DNA of 43,894 nt from Planctomycetia bacterium (GTDB lineage: Bacteria; Planctomycetota; Planctomycetia; Gemmatales; HRBIN36). Location of the stretch: positions 1 to 43,894 of the forward strand of contig JAEUIE010000046.1 of the NCBI GenBank assembly GCA_016795155.1. Direction: 5' to 3'. Under the pieces are notes generated by a model. That model searched no databases, was not told the DNA's origin, and saw only the letters and a program-made list of their open reading frames with translations. The first letter of the stretch is position 1. Each line of letters opens with the position of its first letter. The translations under genes and the position numbers were made by a program. Below, piece after piece: positions 25,380-33,616 of this stretch.

Positions 25380-26243
25380 ATGAAATATCTCGTTCGTCAT
25401 GGTGTGAACCGGTTTCTTGGTGAGTTTGAACCTGTTGATGACGCACTCTATCAGCGTTCTCAACATGTAATCATTCAATCGCAACGTGGAACGGAAACCG
25501 GCATCGTGCTGTGTGAAATCGATGATCGCTGCAAGCAGTTCCTGATAGATCCATCTAGCGGAAAAATCCTTCGAACCGTGACAAAAGAAGACCAGCAGAA
25601 ATGCCTGGAATGCATTTCACTCCAAAAGAAAGAATATGATGTCGGGACTGAGATTATTCAGCAGTTGCAGATACCCATAGATCTGGTTGATGTCGAACAC
25701 TTGTTGGGAAATGAACGGATTGTATTTTATTTCCTGGTACGACCGCCAGAAAAGCGCGTGGATTTTCGAGATCTGGTCAAAGAACTGGGACGAGCTTTTC
25801 ACACCAGAATTGAAATGCGACAGATTGGTATTCGGGATGAAGCCAAACTCCTGGCAGATTACGGTGATTGTGGCAAGCCCGTTTGCTGCAATACCCATCT
25901 GACTGTCTTGCCTCCCGTTTCCATGCGGATGGCCAAACTGCAGAAATCGACTCTCGACCCGAACAAGATCTCAGGCCGATGTGGCCGACTCAAATGCTGC
26001 CTGAGGTATGAATTCGATGTTTATGAAGAACTACAGCAACAATTGCCAACCGTTGGCAGCATGGTAGTAACCAAACAGGGCAAAGCCAGAGTACTGGCAT
26101 TGGAACTGCTGGCTCGTAAGTTATTAGTCATGTTGGAAGACAACAGGAAAGTCATGATACCAGCAGAAGATGTCTTAACGGTCCTGCAGACAGAACGTGC
26201 CCAGCGTCATACTGCTGATGACCAGGTGGATGACGAACGATGA
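25380..26243 (+). CDS. PSP1-domain protein, RicT/YaaT-like
   Basis: A 287-residue protein from ATG 25380 (MKYLVRHGVNRFLG). The PSP1 domain shows VIIQSQRGTETGIVL (30-44), IPIDLVDVEHLLGNERIVFYFLV (98-120), and then the family cysteine module: Cys164, Cys169 and Cys170 in GDCGKPVCCNTHL, and Cys201, Cys206 and Cys207 in GRCGRLKCCLRYE. In Bacillus, RicT (YaaT) with RicA and RicF forms a complex carrying [4Fe-4S] clusters, which affects mRNA processing and sporulation. The cysteine set here is complete, so cluster binding is likely. The stop codon overlaps the ATG of the Minf_1886-type gene (ATGA). No RicA/RicF partner is visible nearby. Confidence 0.92.
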   Translation: MKYLVRHGVNRFLGEFEPVDDALYQRSQHVIIQSQRGTETGIVLCEIDDRCKQFLIDPSSGKILRTVTKEDQQKCLECISLQKKEYDVGTEIIQQLQIPIDLVDVEHLLGNERIVFYFLVRPPEKRVDFRDLVKELGRAFHTRIEMRQIGIRDEAKLLADYGDCGKPVCCNTHLTVLPPVSMRMAKLQKSTLDPNKISGRCGRLKCCLRYEFDVYEELQQQLPTVGSMVVTKQGKARVLALELLARKLLVMLEDNRKVMIPAEDVLTVLQTERAQRHTADDQVDDER

Positions 26244-26635
26244 GCGAACCATCACCCCAGCAATTACTGTTGGAACTATGCCGGCGCGATTCACGATATC
26301 CCTTTGAAGCATACGAGTATCTCTTTGCAGCGCTGGGTTACGTACAGCAGGAAATGAAGAAGAGTGGCAAGTTCAAAGATGGGCCTTCACACATTACCGG
26401 GCAGCAGTTGGCCGAAGGCTGCAGGGATTTCGCCATCCAGGAATTCGGCATGATGGCAGGCACCGTTTTTAAATCATGGAATATCCGCTCTACTGCAGAC
26501 ATTGGTGAAATGGTCTATAACCTGATCGATTGCGAACTGATGTCAAAGACCGATACTGATCGCAAGGAAGATTTTCATGATGTTTACGATATAGATCAGG
26601 CCTTTTCACAACGGTACAGCTTTATGCTGGCGTGA
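26240..26635 (+). CDS. Minf_1886 family protein
   Basis: A 131-residue soluble protein. It matches the Minf_1886 family: LCRRDSRYPFEAYEYLFAALGYVQQEM (14-40), HITGQQLAEGCRDFAIQEFGMMAGTVFKSWNIRSTADIGEMVYNLID, and a C-terminal DRKEDFHDVYDIDQAFSQRYSF. The family is widely conserved in the PVC superphylum and has no established function. ATG 26240 overlaps the PSP1 stop codon, so the two are translationally coupled, which suggests a shared process. The last 14 bases overlap the convergent phosphatase gene end. Confidence 0.9.
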   Translation: MSEPSPQQLLLELCRRDSRYPFEAYEYLFAALGYVQQEMKKSGKFKDGPSHITGQQLAEGCRDFAIQEFGMMAGTVFKSWNIRSTADIGEMVYNLIDCELMSKTDTDRKEDFHDVYDIDQAFSQRYSFMLA

Positions 26636-27251
26636 TCATGGCAGGCCAGGTCACATTCAAGCTGATTAAGACAGGCTGTTCATTTTCCACACCGATTAAC
26701 GTAACACCCGCATTGGCAAATTTCATGGTCCGGGCAAACTTCATGGGCAAACCCATTATGTCAGCCACGAATACACGGTTAACAATTTGATGCCCGATTA
26801 CCGCAATCGATTCGCCTGCATGCTGTTTCAGCAGGGAGTGAAACACAGGCCTTACACGTGAAAGCACCTGGTTGAAATTCTCACCCCCAGCATAGCCAAA
26901 GGTGTCGGGGTGATTGATAAACAGCTGATAGGCTTCGGGTTCGTTGGCTTTGATATCAGGCCAGGTGCGATTCTCCCAGCGCCCGACGCTGCCTTCGCGA
27001 AGATCATCCAGTGGTGTAACGGACAGGGCATGTGGCTGTGCAACAATCGAAGCGGTCTGCATGGCTCGCTTCATCGGACTGGAATAGATCGCCCGCAACG
27101 GCACCGATTGCAGCAACTGCTTTGCGCCGAAAGATTGTCTGATACCCAGATCCACGAGCGGTTCATCCACCTCCGATCCCTGAAGTCGGTATGGTGTTTC
27201 GAGATTGAGTCGTGTCGCGCCATGGCGAAGAAGAAACAGACAGGTTTTCAT
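26622..27251 (-). CDS. Histidine phosphatase superfamily (phosphoglycerate-mutase-like) protein
   Basis: A 209-residue enzyme from ATG 27251 (MKTCLFLLRHGATRLN); that ATG overlaps the stop of the upstream HAD gene (ATGA), which fixes the start. The catalytic His10 is in LLRHGAT, with the second catalytic His in SIAVIGHQIVNR, and the acid in LREGSVGRWENRTW. It is a member of the dPGM/SixA/cobC-type branch; the precise substrate (phosphosugar, nucleotide or phosphoprotein) cannot be told. It probably works in the same process as the upstream HAD phosphatase. The gene end overlaps the convergent Minf_1886 gene by 14 bases. Confidence 0.9.
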   Translation of the reverse strand: MKTCLFLLRHGATRLNLETPYRLQGSEVDEPLVDLGIRQSFGAKQLLQSVPLRAIYSSPMKRAMQTASIVAQPHALSVTPLDDLREGSVGRWENRTWPDIKANEPEAYQLFINHPDTFGYAGGENFNQVLSRVRPVFHSLLKQHAGESIAVIGHQIVNRVFVADIMGLPMKFARTMKFANAGVTLIGVENEQPVLISLNVTWPAMITPA

Positions 27252-28093
27252 GAAGTTTGGCCATCCAGAAGCCATCTAAGAAGGAGATCGCTTTGCCGCA
27301 GATCCGGAAGGATGATATCGACCCCTGCCCTGAGCAACTGCTCTTTTCTCCAGGGATTGTATTGGCCAGGCTCGTCATGGTCGTAGGCGATGCCAATAGC
27401 CAGTCCTCCGCGATCTTTGGTCAGCCTGGTTTCGACGTAACCATCACCGATATTCAGAAGAGAAGAACCAGGCGCTTTCTGCCTGCTGAGCATGTCGTCG
27501 CAGGCTTTTGCTTTGGAAAAGCTGCTGGCATCACTTTCCGGCCCTGCAATACCTTCCGTGAAATAATCCACCAAACCAAGGAGCTCCGATTCACTGTGCA
27601 GATCGCGCAAGTCGGTTCCACTGGCCAGTAGCATGGGAATCTGTCTGACTTTCAACTGGTTCAGCATTTCTCTTGAGCCGGGAACCATCCAGGCGTCAGC
27701 CTGCCTGGAATTCAGTATCTGCTGTTTGCGCTGGTTCACCGTGGCTAAAAGCCGTTCCAGGTATCGCACCTTGTACTGGCTCGCAGTTGCAGGAGTGCCC
27801 TGTCGCAACGCCACTTCATCCACCAACGCCTGCATTTGCATGATCGTTGGCTGACCATTCAGCTTCAAAACCCATTCAGTCACTTTGGCTGTCAGATTAT
27901 CCAGAGTTTCGGAGGTTCCCTGCAAAGGCAACAGCTCCTCTACCATCATGGGGATCATGACCTGATCCCAGCCTTCGCGCAGCAGTGATAATGTGCCATC
28001 GAAATCGATCATGGCGACTTTGATGTTTCGCGAATGTAATTCAGGGTTGATGACTTCCGCTTGCAGTTTTTCCGGCTTGTTACTGACATCCAT
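27248..28093 (-). CDS. HAD superfamily hydrolase
   Basis: A 281-residue protein from ATG 28093 (MDVSNKPEKL); an in-frame TTG at 28114 is less likely. Motif I is VAMIDFDGTLSLLREGW, with Asp30 nucleophile and Asp32 acid; motif II is MLLASGTD; and the C-terminal LLNIGDGYVETRLTKDRGGLAIGIAYDHD holds the later acidic motif. The helical region between (about 55-130) is a C1-type cap. It is a cytosolic phosphatase or phosphotransferase of unknown substrate. Its stop overlaps the start of the histidine-phosphatase gene, so the two are coupled. Confidence 0.9.
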   Translation of the reverse strand: MDVSNKPEKLQAEVINPELHSRNIKVAMIDFDGTLSLLREGWDQVMIPMMVEELLPLQGTSETLDNLTAKVTEWVLKLNGQPTIMQMQALVDEVALRQGTPATASQYKVRYLERLLATVNQRKQQILNSRQADAWMVPGSREMLNQLKVRQIPMLLASGTDLRDLHSESELLGLVDYFTEGIAGPESDASSFSKAKACDDMLSRQKAPGSSLLNIGDGYVETRLTKDRGGLAIGIAYDHDEPGQYNPWRKEQLLRAGVDIILPDLRQSDLLLRWLLDGQTS

Positions 28094-28178
28094 CAGGCGG
28101 GTAATCCTTGTCAAAAGAAACTGGACTTTGATCCTTGAGTCATGATAGTGTTAGAGGATAAGTCGGAGTAAAAAACAC

Positions 28179-28850
28179 GTGTCCGCATCCCTGGCAACTG
28201 ACAGGTTTTATCTGGTATCATTTGGCATCAATGGAATGATCGGATGCTTTGCATCATCCGAAACAGACAACGATTACGAACGTGGCACGGAAGTCATGAT
28301 TCAGACCGAACGAGGCAAGGAAAAAGGAGTAATTCTTCGTCAAACTGCCTGGCTGGAGATCGGGTCGCCCACTGTTTCCCTTGGATCTGGCCGCATTCTC
28401 AGCCGATACAATTCATGGCATGAAGTGCCTTTCGAAGAGCATCTTTCACGTTTATTTGAAGGGGCAGGGAAGATCATCCAAACATTATTTCTTCCGGTAC
28501 AGATTGTCGATATTGAACAGATCCTGCATCCGCCAACAATAATCGTTCACATCATTCAGTTCGGTCCTTTTGATGATGTCTCGCTTCGCACCGAGTTGGA
28601 ACGTCGCTGGAATGTCCCGATTCAATTGATGAATCTGACGAACCAGGAGACACTCCTGGAAACACAAGTCGAAACGTGTGGTAACTCGCAGGGGTGTTCC
28701 AGTTGCAGTTCGGGTGGATGTGGCAAGGAAAACTGTGGCAGTGGATTGTGTCACAGCCAGAGTGAATCGCATCAGCATTTTCAGAAGGAATGGCAAAGCT
28801 ACCTGGCAGAGCGTCGCAGCCAGACAGCTTGGAAGGACGATACTGCCTAA
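28179..28850 (+). CDS. Divergent PSP1-like protein with Cys/Gly/Ser-rich tail
   Basis: A 223-residue protein from GTG 28179, with a GGAG about 11 bases ahead. The first 165 residues follow the PSP1 layout: VMIQTERGKEKGVIL (39-53) lines up with the complete PSP1 protein 2 kb upstream, and LPVQIVDIEQILHPPTIIVHIIQFGP (105-130) with its IPIDLVDVEHLL segment. The RicT-type CGxxxCC/CGRLxCC module is missing. In its place is a tail with Cys167, 173, 176, 181, 186 and 191, spaced x5, x2, x4, x4, x4 among Gly and Ser, then His192, 198 and 200. That spacing suggests metal or Fe-S binding. Function unknown; homology to PSP1 is inferred by eye. Confidence 0.72.
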   Translation: MSASLATDRFYLVSFGINGMIGCFASSETDNDYERGTEVMIQTERGKEKGVILRQTAWLEIGSPTVSLGSGRILSRYNSWHEVPFEEHLSRLFEGAGKIIQTLFLPVQIVDIEQILHPPTIIVHIIQFGPFDDVSLRTELERRWNVPIQLMNLTNQETLLETQVETCGNSQGCSSCSSGGCGKENCGSGLCHSQSESHQHFQKEWQSYLAERRSQTAWKDDTA

Positions 28851-28858
28851 GCAAATAG

Positions 28859-29230
28859 CTATTCGGCTTCCTTTTCTTCCATCTGCTCTTTAACCGGCAT
28901 CACAAAGTGAGTGATACTTTTTTCCTTTTTGAGCCGTTCTGCATGTGCTTCGGCTTCGGCTTTGCGTGGATATTCATACTTGGCAACAGCCTGGCTGGAA
29001 TTGTTGAAAACCGTCCAGACAATCCGCATACGGACATTGGCTTTGGAGGATCGCTTGGTTTTCCTGACTTTGGGAGTCGCTGATTTTTCCTTCACTTTTG
29101 CAGTTTTCTTCTTTTTCTTCGTACCGGAGTCATCGTCACCGGCGGCGGTATCCGTATCTTTTTCTTCAAGACGTTCAGCAGCTTCTGCCTGTGCTCGAAG
29201 AGCTTTACGGTCCATTACACGCTTGGCCAT
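28859..29230 (-). CDS. Lys-rich small protein of unknown function
   Basis: A 123-residue protein from ATG 29230 (MAKRVMDRKALRAQ). It has an N-terminal charged helix (RKALRAQAEAAERLEEKDTD), a disordered linker with a run of five lysines (GTKKKKKTAKVKEK), and a C-terminal domain (VRMRIVWTVFNNSSQAVAKYEYPRKAEAEAHAERLKKEKSITHFVMPVKEQM) with the pattern of a small alpha/beta fold. I do not recognise the family. The high charge suggests nucleic-acid or ribosome contact, but that is only inference. It ends 8 bases from the end of the convergent PSP1-like gene. Confidence 0.65.
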   Translation of the reverse strand: MAKRVMDRKALRAQAEAAERLEEKDTDTAAGDDDSGTKKKKKTAKVKEKSATPKVRKTKRSSKANVRMRIVWTVFNNSSQAVAKYEYPRKAEAEAHAERLKKEKSITHFVMPVKEQMEEKEAE

Positions 29231-29326
29231 GTTCTTCTCCGGGTCTAGCTTTCCTGAAATAGGTGCTGCCAATCAAAATGTCAGAGTATTATTACTCAGT
29301 AATGCTGCAAGTGGCGAGGTTGATGC

Positions 29327-30724
29327 ATGTCTGAAATCACTCGGAAACCTGTCTTTCTGACATTTCTCTGCGGTGTACTGGTACTGATAGCAGGGGCAGC
29401 GACGCGGTTTTATTATTTTTCTGAATATCAGCCGGTTGATGCTCCTGGTTTGCAGGCCTGGCAGGTTCAGGGAAGCACGCCAACCAGCCAATCACCTGAT
29501 CTGACGGAAACGGATCAATTGGTCAATAACATCAAGCAGCATGGCTATCTCGACGGGTTTATCGCTCGAACACCACTTGGACCAGATAAAGAAGAGGCGA
29601 CAGCGCATCGAGCACCACTTTTCCCCATGTTTCGTGCTGCAGTGGAATTGGGAGCAGAACAACTCAAGGATTATGTGGAAATCAGCAGTGCTGCTGCATT
29701 GAGATGGGTTCATTTACTGCTCGGCAGTTTGACCTGCCTGCTCTATTACATCATCGCGCTGAGGGGTTTTGGACGTAATCATTTCCTGGCTCTGGTTGTT
29801 GGTTTTGCTACAGCAGCATACCCCTTTTGGATCATCAACACCGGGGAATTGGAGGATGGCGTCCTGGTAACTTTCCTGTTGGCTTGGGCCTTGAGTCTGG
29901 CGATTGGCTTAGGCCAGAAAGGCGGAGTGATTCGTTCAGTACTGTTTGGTCTGGTGCTGGCAGCCCTGGTGTTAACACGTGCCAGCCTGTTGCCGCTGGT
30001 TATTGTCTTTCAGTTGTGGTTTTTCTTACGCTGTCGGTATGTATCGCATGGCTGGCTATGTGGCATTCTGACATTGGCGAGTTTTGCTGCAGGTTTAACC
30101 CCCTGGCTTTTGCATTGTTATCAGCAATTCAAAACACCAGTTCCGGTGGTTACCAGTGCCTGGCTGCATTTGTGGATTGGCAACAATACTGACAGCAATG
30201 GCGGCGAATACCAGTGGAGAATGAAGAACAAACTCGACAAGGACTTGGTCAAAAAGCTCGAGTCCACGCAGCAGGCTGAACGTTATACCATGCTCGCAGA
30301 AACTGTATTGCAGAACATGGTCGAGAATCCGGTTGAAACCTTCAAACGCCGGGTACGTGGCGGATTACAGTTTTTCCTGGGTTCGAACAACTTATCAGGA
30401 GCAGCTTCATTCTGGCCCGGAAACAAAACTATGACTCCGCCAGAATGGCTCAGACCAGTTATGTTGATTTCCATGATGGGCATGTACGCCCTAGTTGTTC
30501 TGGGTTGGCGTTGGTCTTATGGGTGGAAATTTGCTTCTGCACCAGTTTCGCTGGTTATTTACTGGTTGCCTATCCCCTATTTTCTCAGTCATGCCGATGC
30601 GATGCATACATCGCGATTACCCATGGATGGTGTACTGATCCTCTTGGCAGTTATCGGATTGGTCGCCTGGATACCCTTCGTTGGTGGTAAACTGTTACGA
30701 GGAGAGGAAACAGGGAACGCGTGA
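29327..30724 (+). CDS. GT39-like membrane glycosyltransferase
   Basis: A 465-residue integral membrane protein with about nine to ten helices. The first helix (VFLTFLCGVLVLIAGAATRFYYF) is followed by a periplasmic loop with GLQAWQVQGSTPTSQSPDLTETDQ and a HRAPLFPMFRAAVEL segment (about 91-105), the counterpart of the RPPLYPLL region before the second helix of ArnT/PMT-type enzymes. The usual DE catalytic pair of the first loop is not clear, so activity is uncertain. Such proteins use lipid-linked sugars outside the inner membrane. A GAGG site lies 9 bases before the ATG. No partner lies next to it; the downstream kinase has its own leader of about 130 bases. Confidence 0.75.
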   Translation: MSEITRKPVFLTFLCGVLVLIAGAATRFYYFSEYQPVDAPGLQAWQVQGSTPTSQSPDLTETDQLVNNIKQHGYLDGFIARTPLGPDKEEATAHRAPLFPMFRAAVELGAEQLKDYVEISSAAALRWVHLLLGSLTCLLYYIIALRGFGRNHFLALVVGFATAAYPFWIINTGELEDGVLVTFLLAWALSLAIGLGQKGGVIRSVLFGLVLAALVLTRASLLPLVIVFQLWFFLRCRYVSHGWLCGILTLASFAAGLTPWLLHCYQQFKTPVPVVTSAWLHLWIGNNTDSNGGEYQWRMKNKLDKDLVKKLESTQQAERYTMLAETVLQNMVENPVETFKRRVRGGLQFFLGSNNLSGAASFWPGNKTMTPPEWLRPVMLISMMGMYALVVLGWRWSYGWKFASAPVSLVIYWLPIPYFLSHADAMHTSRLPMDGVLILLAVIGLVAWIPFVGGKLLRGEETGNA

Positions 30725-30853
30725 TCGGTACGAAAGTATGGTAATGTGCATGCAATCCGGTTGTATTTGTCCATAAAACAATTACATTCATGATAGCGTA
30801 TTCTCACAATCCTTCCGCAATCATGGAAAACTTCACCAGGTACTGATTCGCAG

Positions 30854-32212
30854 ATGTCAGTAGGTCAACTCATACTTGATGGTCGTTACGAGATCGTAAA
30901 ACTCCTCGGTGAAGGAGGCATGGGTAGGGCATTTCTTGCCAATGATCACAAGTACAAGGCATCTGTAGTAATCAAGGCGATGCATCAGCGCTTTGTGCAT
31001 GACCTGCGATTCCATGAGTTGTTCACACGGGAAATGGAATTCCTGAGTCAGTTTCAGCATCCCCATGTGGTATCGCTTTTAAAGACTGGTGTTGATCCAG
31101 CCATTGGGCCATTTCTGGTTATGGAATTTCTCGATGGTAGACCCTTAGGAGATATTCTGGACGAAACGCCGGTGTTATCCCCCCGGCGGGTTGGCAGGCT
31201 GCTGGTTCAATTATGCAAGGCACTGCAGGCTGCCCATAATCGGGGGATAATTCACCGTGATATCAAGCCAAACAACATGATGATTCTGGCACCAGCTACC
31301 CCCCAGGAGAAGCTCAAGGTACTCGACTTCGGATTGGCCAAGCTGACGGCGGCACCACATCTGACTTTGGAAGAACTGAAAGGACAGAATCGGGGTTTGA
31401 AGGCTGTAGGCACACCTGAGTACATGAACCCGGAGCAGATGCGTGGCAATGAAGTGGATCATCGTGCCGATTTCTATTCTGTTGGTGTGCTACTCTACGA
31501 AATGCTGACAGGTCGCAGGCCTTTTGATCATCCAAAAGAACACGAACTGATGCAGATGCATCTGAAATCAGCGCCACCCACCTTCAAGGAAGCAGGACTT
31601 CCCGCTGGCGCCTGTAAACCCGAAGTGGAACAGGTGGTGATGGCCTGCCTGAGCAAGTACCCCATGGATCGACCGCGGGATGCACGTGAACTGGCTGTCC
31701 GGTTCATGGATGCACTCGGGGAAAAAATCAAAACGGATGGTTTTGAAGAACCGAAATCCGTAACTTCCCGTTCTTCCACTCCCAGTGCTCTGGAAATCGC
31801 ATTGCATAATGCGAAGGACTGTGCTCAACTGGAAGCGTGGATGCCTGAATCGATAGCTGTCTTGAAACTTCGCAGTTTCCTGCTTGAATTTCATGGAGAA
31901 GTGGTAGAAAGTATTCCCGGCCTGGTCCGCAGCAAGTTGTGGATTGGAGGGCCACCTGCCCCACCTCCACAACCTACTCTTTTCATGAAATTGAAGCTGG
32001 CCAAGCCACCGGAAGTACCACCGCCTCCGCCACGGGCTGAACTCGATCTCTTCATGCAGAAACAGGATAACAATGGCAATCGTCTGAATATCACCGTTTC
32101 ATTGCGCAAGCCCGAAGATTGCCCTACCTGGTTGCATACCAAGTGGAAATCGTACTACGACTCAGTGGTGAACGGACTTTGCTCACATCTGATGGCTACC
32201 AAAGTGACGTGA
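30854..32212 (+). CDS. Soluble Ser/Thr protein kinase with unusual C-terminal domain
   Basis: A 452-residue protein. The Hanks-type kinase domain spans ~11-285: glycine loop GEGGMG (19-24), ATP lysine Lys41 (VVIKAM), catalytic HRD 134-136 with IKPNN, DFG 158-160 (VLDFGLAKL), and GTPEYMNPEQM for the APE-like segment. After it, residues ~310-452 form a soluble region with SALEIALHNAKDCAQLEAW, a proline-rich linker (GGPPAPPPQP, EVPPPPPRAE) and a C-terminal KWKSYYDSVVNG helix. There is no membrane helix and no TPR, WD40 or PASTA repeat, unlike most planctomycete kinases. The stop overlaps the GTG start of the HisA-related gene (GTGA), so the two are coupled. Confidence 0.93.
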   Translation: MSVGQLILDGRYEIVKLLGEGGMGRAFLANDHKYKASVVIKAMHQRFVHDLRFHELFTREMEFLSQFQHPHVVSLLKTGVDPAIGPFLVMEFLDGRPLGDILDETPVLSPRRVGRLLVQLCKALQAAHNRGIIHRDIKPNNMMILAPATPQEKLKVLDFGLAKLTAAPHLTLEELKGQNRGLKAVGTPEYMNPEQMRGNEVDHRADFYSVGVLLYEMLTGRRPFDHPKEHELMQMHLKSAPPTFKEAGLPAGACKPEVEQVVMACLSKYPMDRPRDARELAVRFMDALGEKIKTDGFEEPKSVTSRSSTPSALEIALHNAKDCAQLEAWMPESIAVLKLRSFLLEFHGEVVESIPGLVRSKLWIGGPPAPPPQPTLFMKLKLAKPPEVPPPPPRAELDLFMQKQDNNGNRLNITVSLRKPEDCPTWLHTKWKSYYDSVVNGLCSHLMATKVT

Positions 32213-32934
32213 TTGACATTCCACGTGAAATTCTGCCGGTGATTGATCTGAAGAATGGCCAGGTTGTCCACGCGTTTGCAGGCCAGAGAGATTTGTATCA
32301 ACCACTTATCAGCTGCTGGTCGCCGCAAGCTCATCATCCCATCGCACTGACCGAAGCACTCTTCACTCATCTGGGGCTGCGTGAATACTACGTTGCTGAT
32401 CTGGATGCAATCGAACGACGAACCAGTCAGCATGGGGAAATTTTCGAGCAACTAATAGAGCGAGGCTTTTCACTCTGGCTGGATGCTGGGGTTACGAATA
32501 TTGATGAAGTGGAGTTGTACTTCAAGATCGGCATCCACAAGATCATCATTTCGAGTGAGTGCCTGTTAGAGTTGAGTCTGTTGCAGGTTGCAGTTCATCA
32601 GTTCGGGACTGAACGCATTATTTTTTCGTTGGACTTGAAGCATGGTCAACTGCAAGGGTTAAATGCATTGGTAAACCGCGAGCCTGAAAATATCCTCCAA
32701 CAGGCCATGCAATGGGGAGTAGATCGCTTCATACTTCTGGATGTAGCGAACGTGGGCACCGCCCAGGGGCCGTCTTTACTGGATTGGTGCAGAAAACTGA
32801 AAAGTATGAAGCCTGACTGCAAGCTCATTACCGGCGGAGGTGTTCGCCATCGTGCTGATATCAACCTCCTACTGGATGCAGGAGCAGACAGAGTGCTGAT
32901 TTCCACCTGGCTGCATACCAACACCCAGTCCTGA
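32209..32934 (+). CDS. HisA/HisF-related TIM-barrel protein
   Basis: A 241-residue protein. GTG 32209 is chosen because it overlaps the kinase stop (GTGA) and starts VIDIPREILPVIDLKNGQVVHAF. It keeps the two HisA-type aspartates, in VIDLKNG (strand 1) and FSLDLKHGQL (strand 5), and the phosphate site in ITGGGVRHRADINLLLDAGADRVLIST. The AGQRDLYQP loop replaces the QGD-type loop of true HisA. This matches the HisA-related group known from archaea, methylotrophs and planctomycetes, often among tetrahydromethanopterin C1 genes; that link is recalled, not tested. The role in histidine synthesis is doubtful. It is convergent with the acyltransferase gene. Confidence 0.85.
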   Translation: MIDIPREILPVIDLKNGQVVHAFAGQRDLYQPLISCWSPQAHHPIALTEALFTHLGLREYYVADLDAIERRTSQHGEIFEQLIERGFSLWLDAGVTNIDEVELYFKIGIHKIIISSECLLELSLLQVAVHQFGTERIIFSLDLKHGQLQGLNALVNREPENILQQAMQWGVDRFILLDVANVGTAQGPSLLDWCRKLKSMKPDCKLITGGGVRHRADINLLLDAGADRVLISTWLHTNTQS

Positions 32935-32944
32935 CCAGGTTTCT

Positions 32945-33616
32945 TCACCACGATTTGCTGTTCACCCATTGCGTCGCATGATCGGTTGCCTGGTTCATGC
33001 GACGTTTGAGTTCCTGGGCATATTCCTGCATGGCATCGCGGGAAAGATGGGCAGGAACCACCAGAGGTTCACCGGCTATTCCTGCAGCCCGGCTAAACGG
33101 ATATGGGACACCAAATCGATCCCAGCTCCTGGCATACCAGGCATGGTGATAGCTGACGCCGATGGGTACGATGGGAAAACCCGTTCTGGATGCCAGGAAA
33201 ATAGAACCTAACTGTACTTCACGGCGTGGGCCACGTGGTCCATCAGGCGTAATCGCCAGGTGGCCACGATGAGCAGCTTCGAGCATTTTCAAGAGCGCCA
33301 CCACACCGCTGCGGGCTGTTGAACCGCGAACGGTTTTCATTCCCAGTCGCTGAACTACACCTGCTATCAATTCACCATCGGCATGCTGACTGATCAGGAC
33401 TGCCACATTGGAATGATGACCATACCGGCCTGCCATGTAGAGGATGGCTTCATGCCAGAAGGCATAGATGTATCGATGTTGAATGCGCGGATGATCGGGA
33501 CGCAGTTCAGGAGTAGTAAGATATTCGCGCGTGCGCACCGTACTCATCAAACTACGCACGGTGGCAGCGATAGTAAGACTGCCGAATTTGAGCATGCCTG
33601 GATGACGGAGCTTCAT
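32945..33616 (-). CDS. DUF374 lysophospholipid acyltransferase-like protein
   Basis: A 223-residue protein from ATG 33616 (MKLRHPGMLKFGSLTIAATVRSLM), with an AAGGGAAAG ribosome site. The N-terminal hydrophobic helix probably anchors it to the inner membrane. The family blocks are visible: IYAFWHEAILYMAGRYGH, VAVLISQHADGELIAGVVQRLGMKTVRGSTARSGVVALLKML and GHLAITPDGPRGPRREVQLGSIFLASRTGFPIVPIGVSY. In DUF374 a HxxxxD-type motif in FWHEAILY/QHADGE and the PDGPRGP loop take the place of the usual acyltransferase sites. Acyl transfer to lipid A-like or phospholipid precursors is the likely role. Confidence 0.9.
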   Translation of the reverse strand: MKLRHPGMLKFGSLTIAATVRSLMSTVRTREYLTTPELRPDHPRIQHRYIYAFWHEAILYMAGRYGHHSNVAVLISQHADGELIAGVVQRLGMKTVRGSTARSGVVALLKMLEAAHRGHLAITPDGPRGPRREVQLGSIFLASRTGFPIVPIGVSYHHAWYARSWDRFGVPYPFSRAAGIAGEPLVVPAHLSRDAMQEYAQELKRRMNQATDHATQWVNSKSW

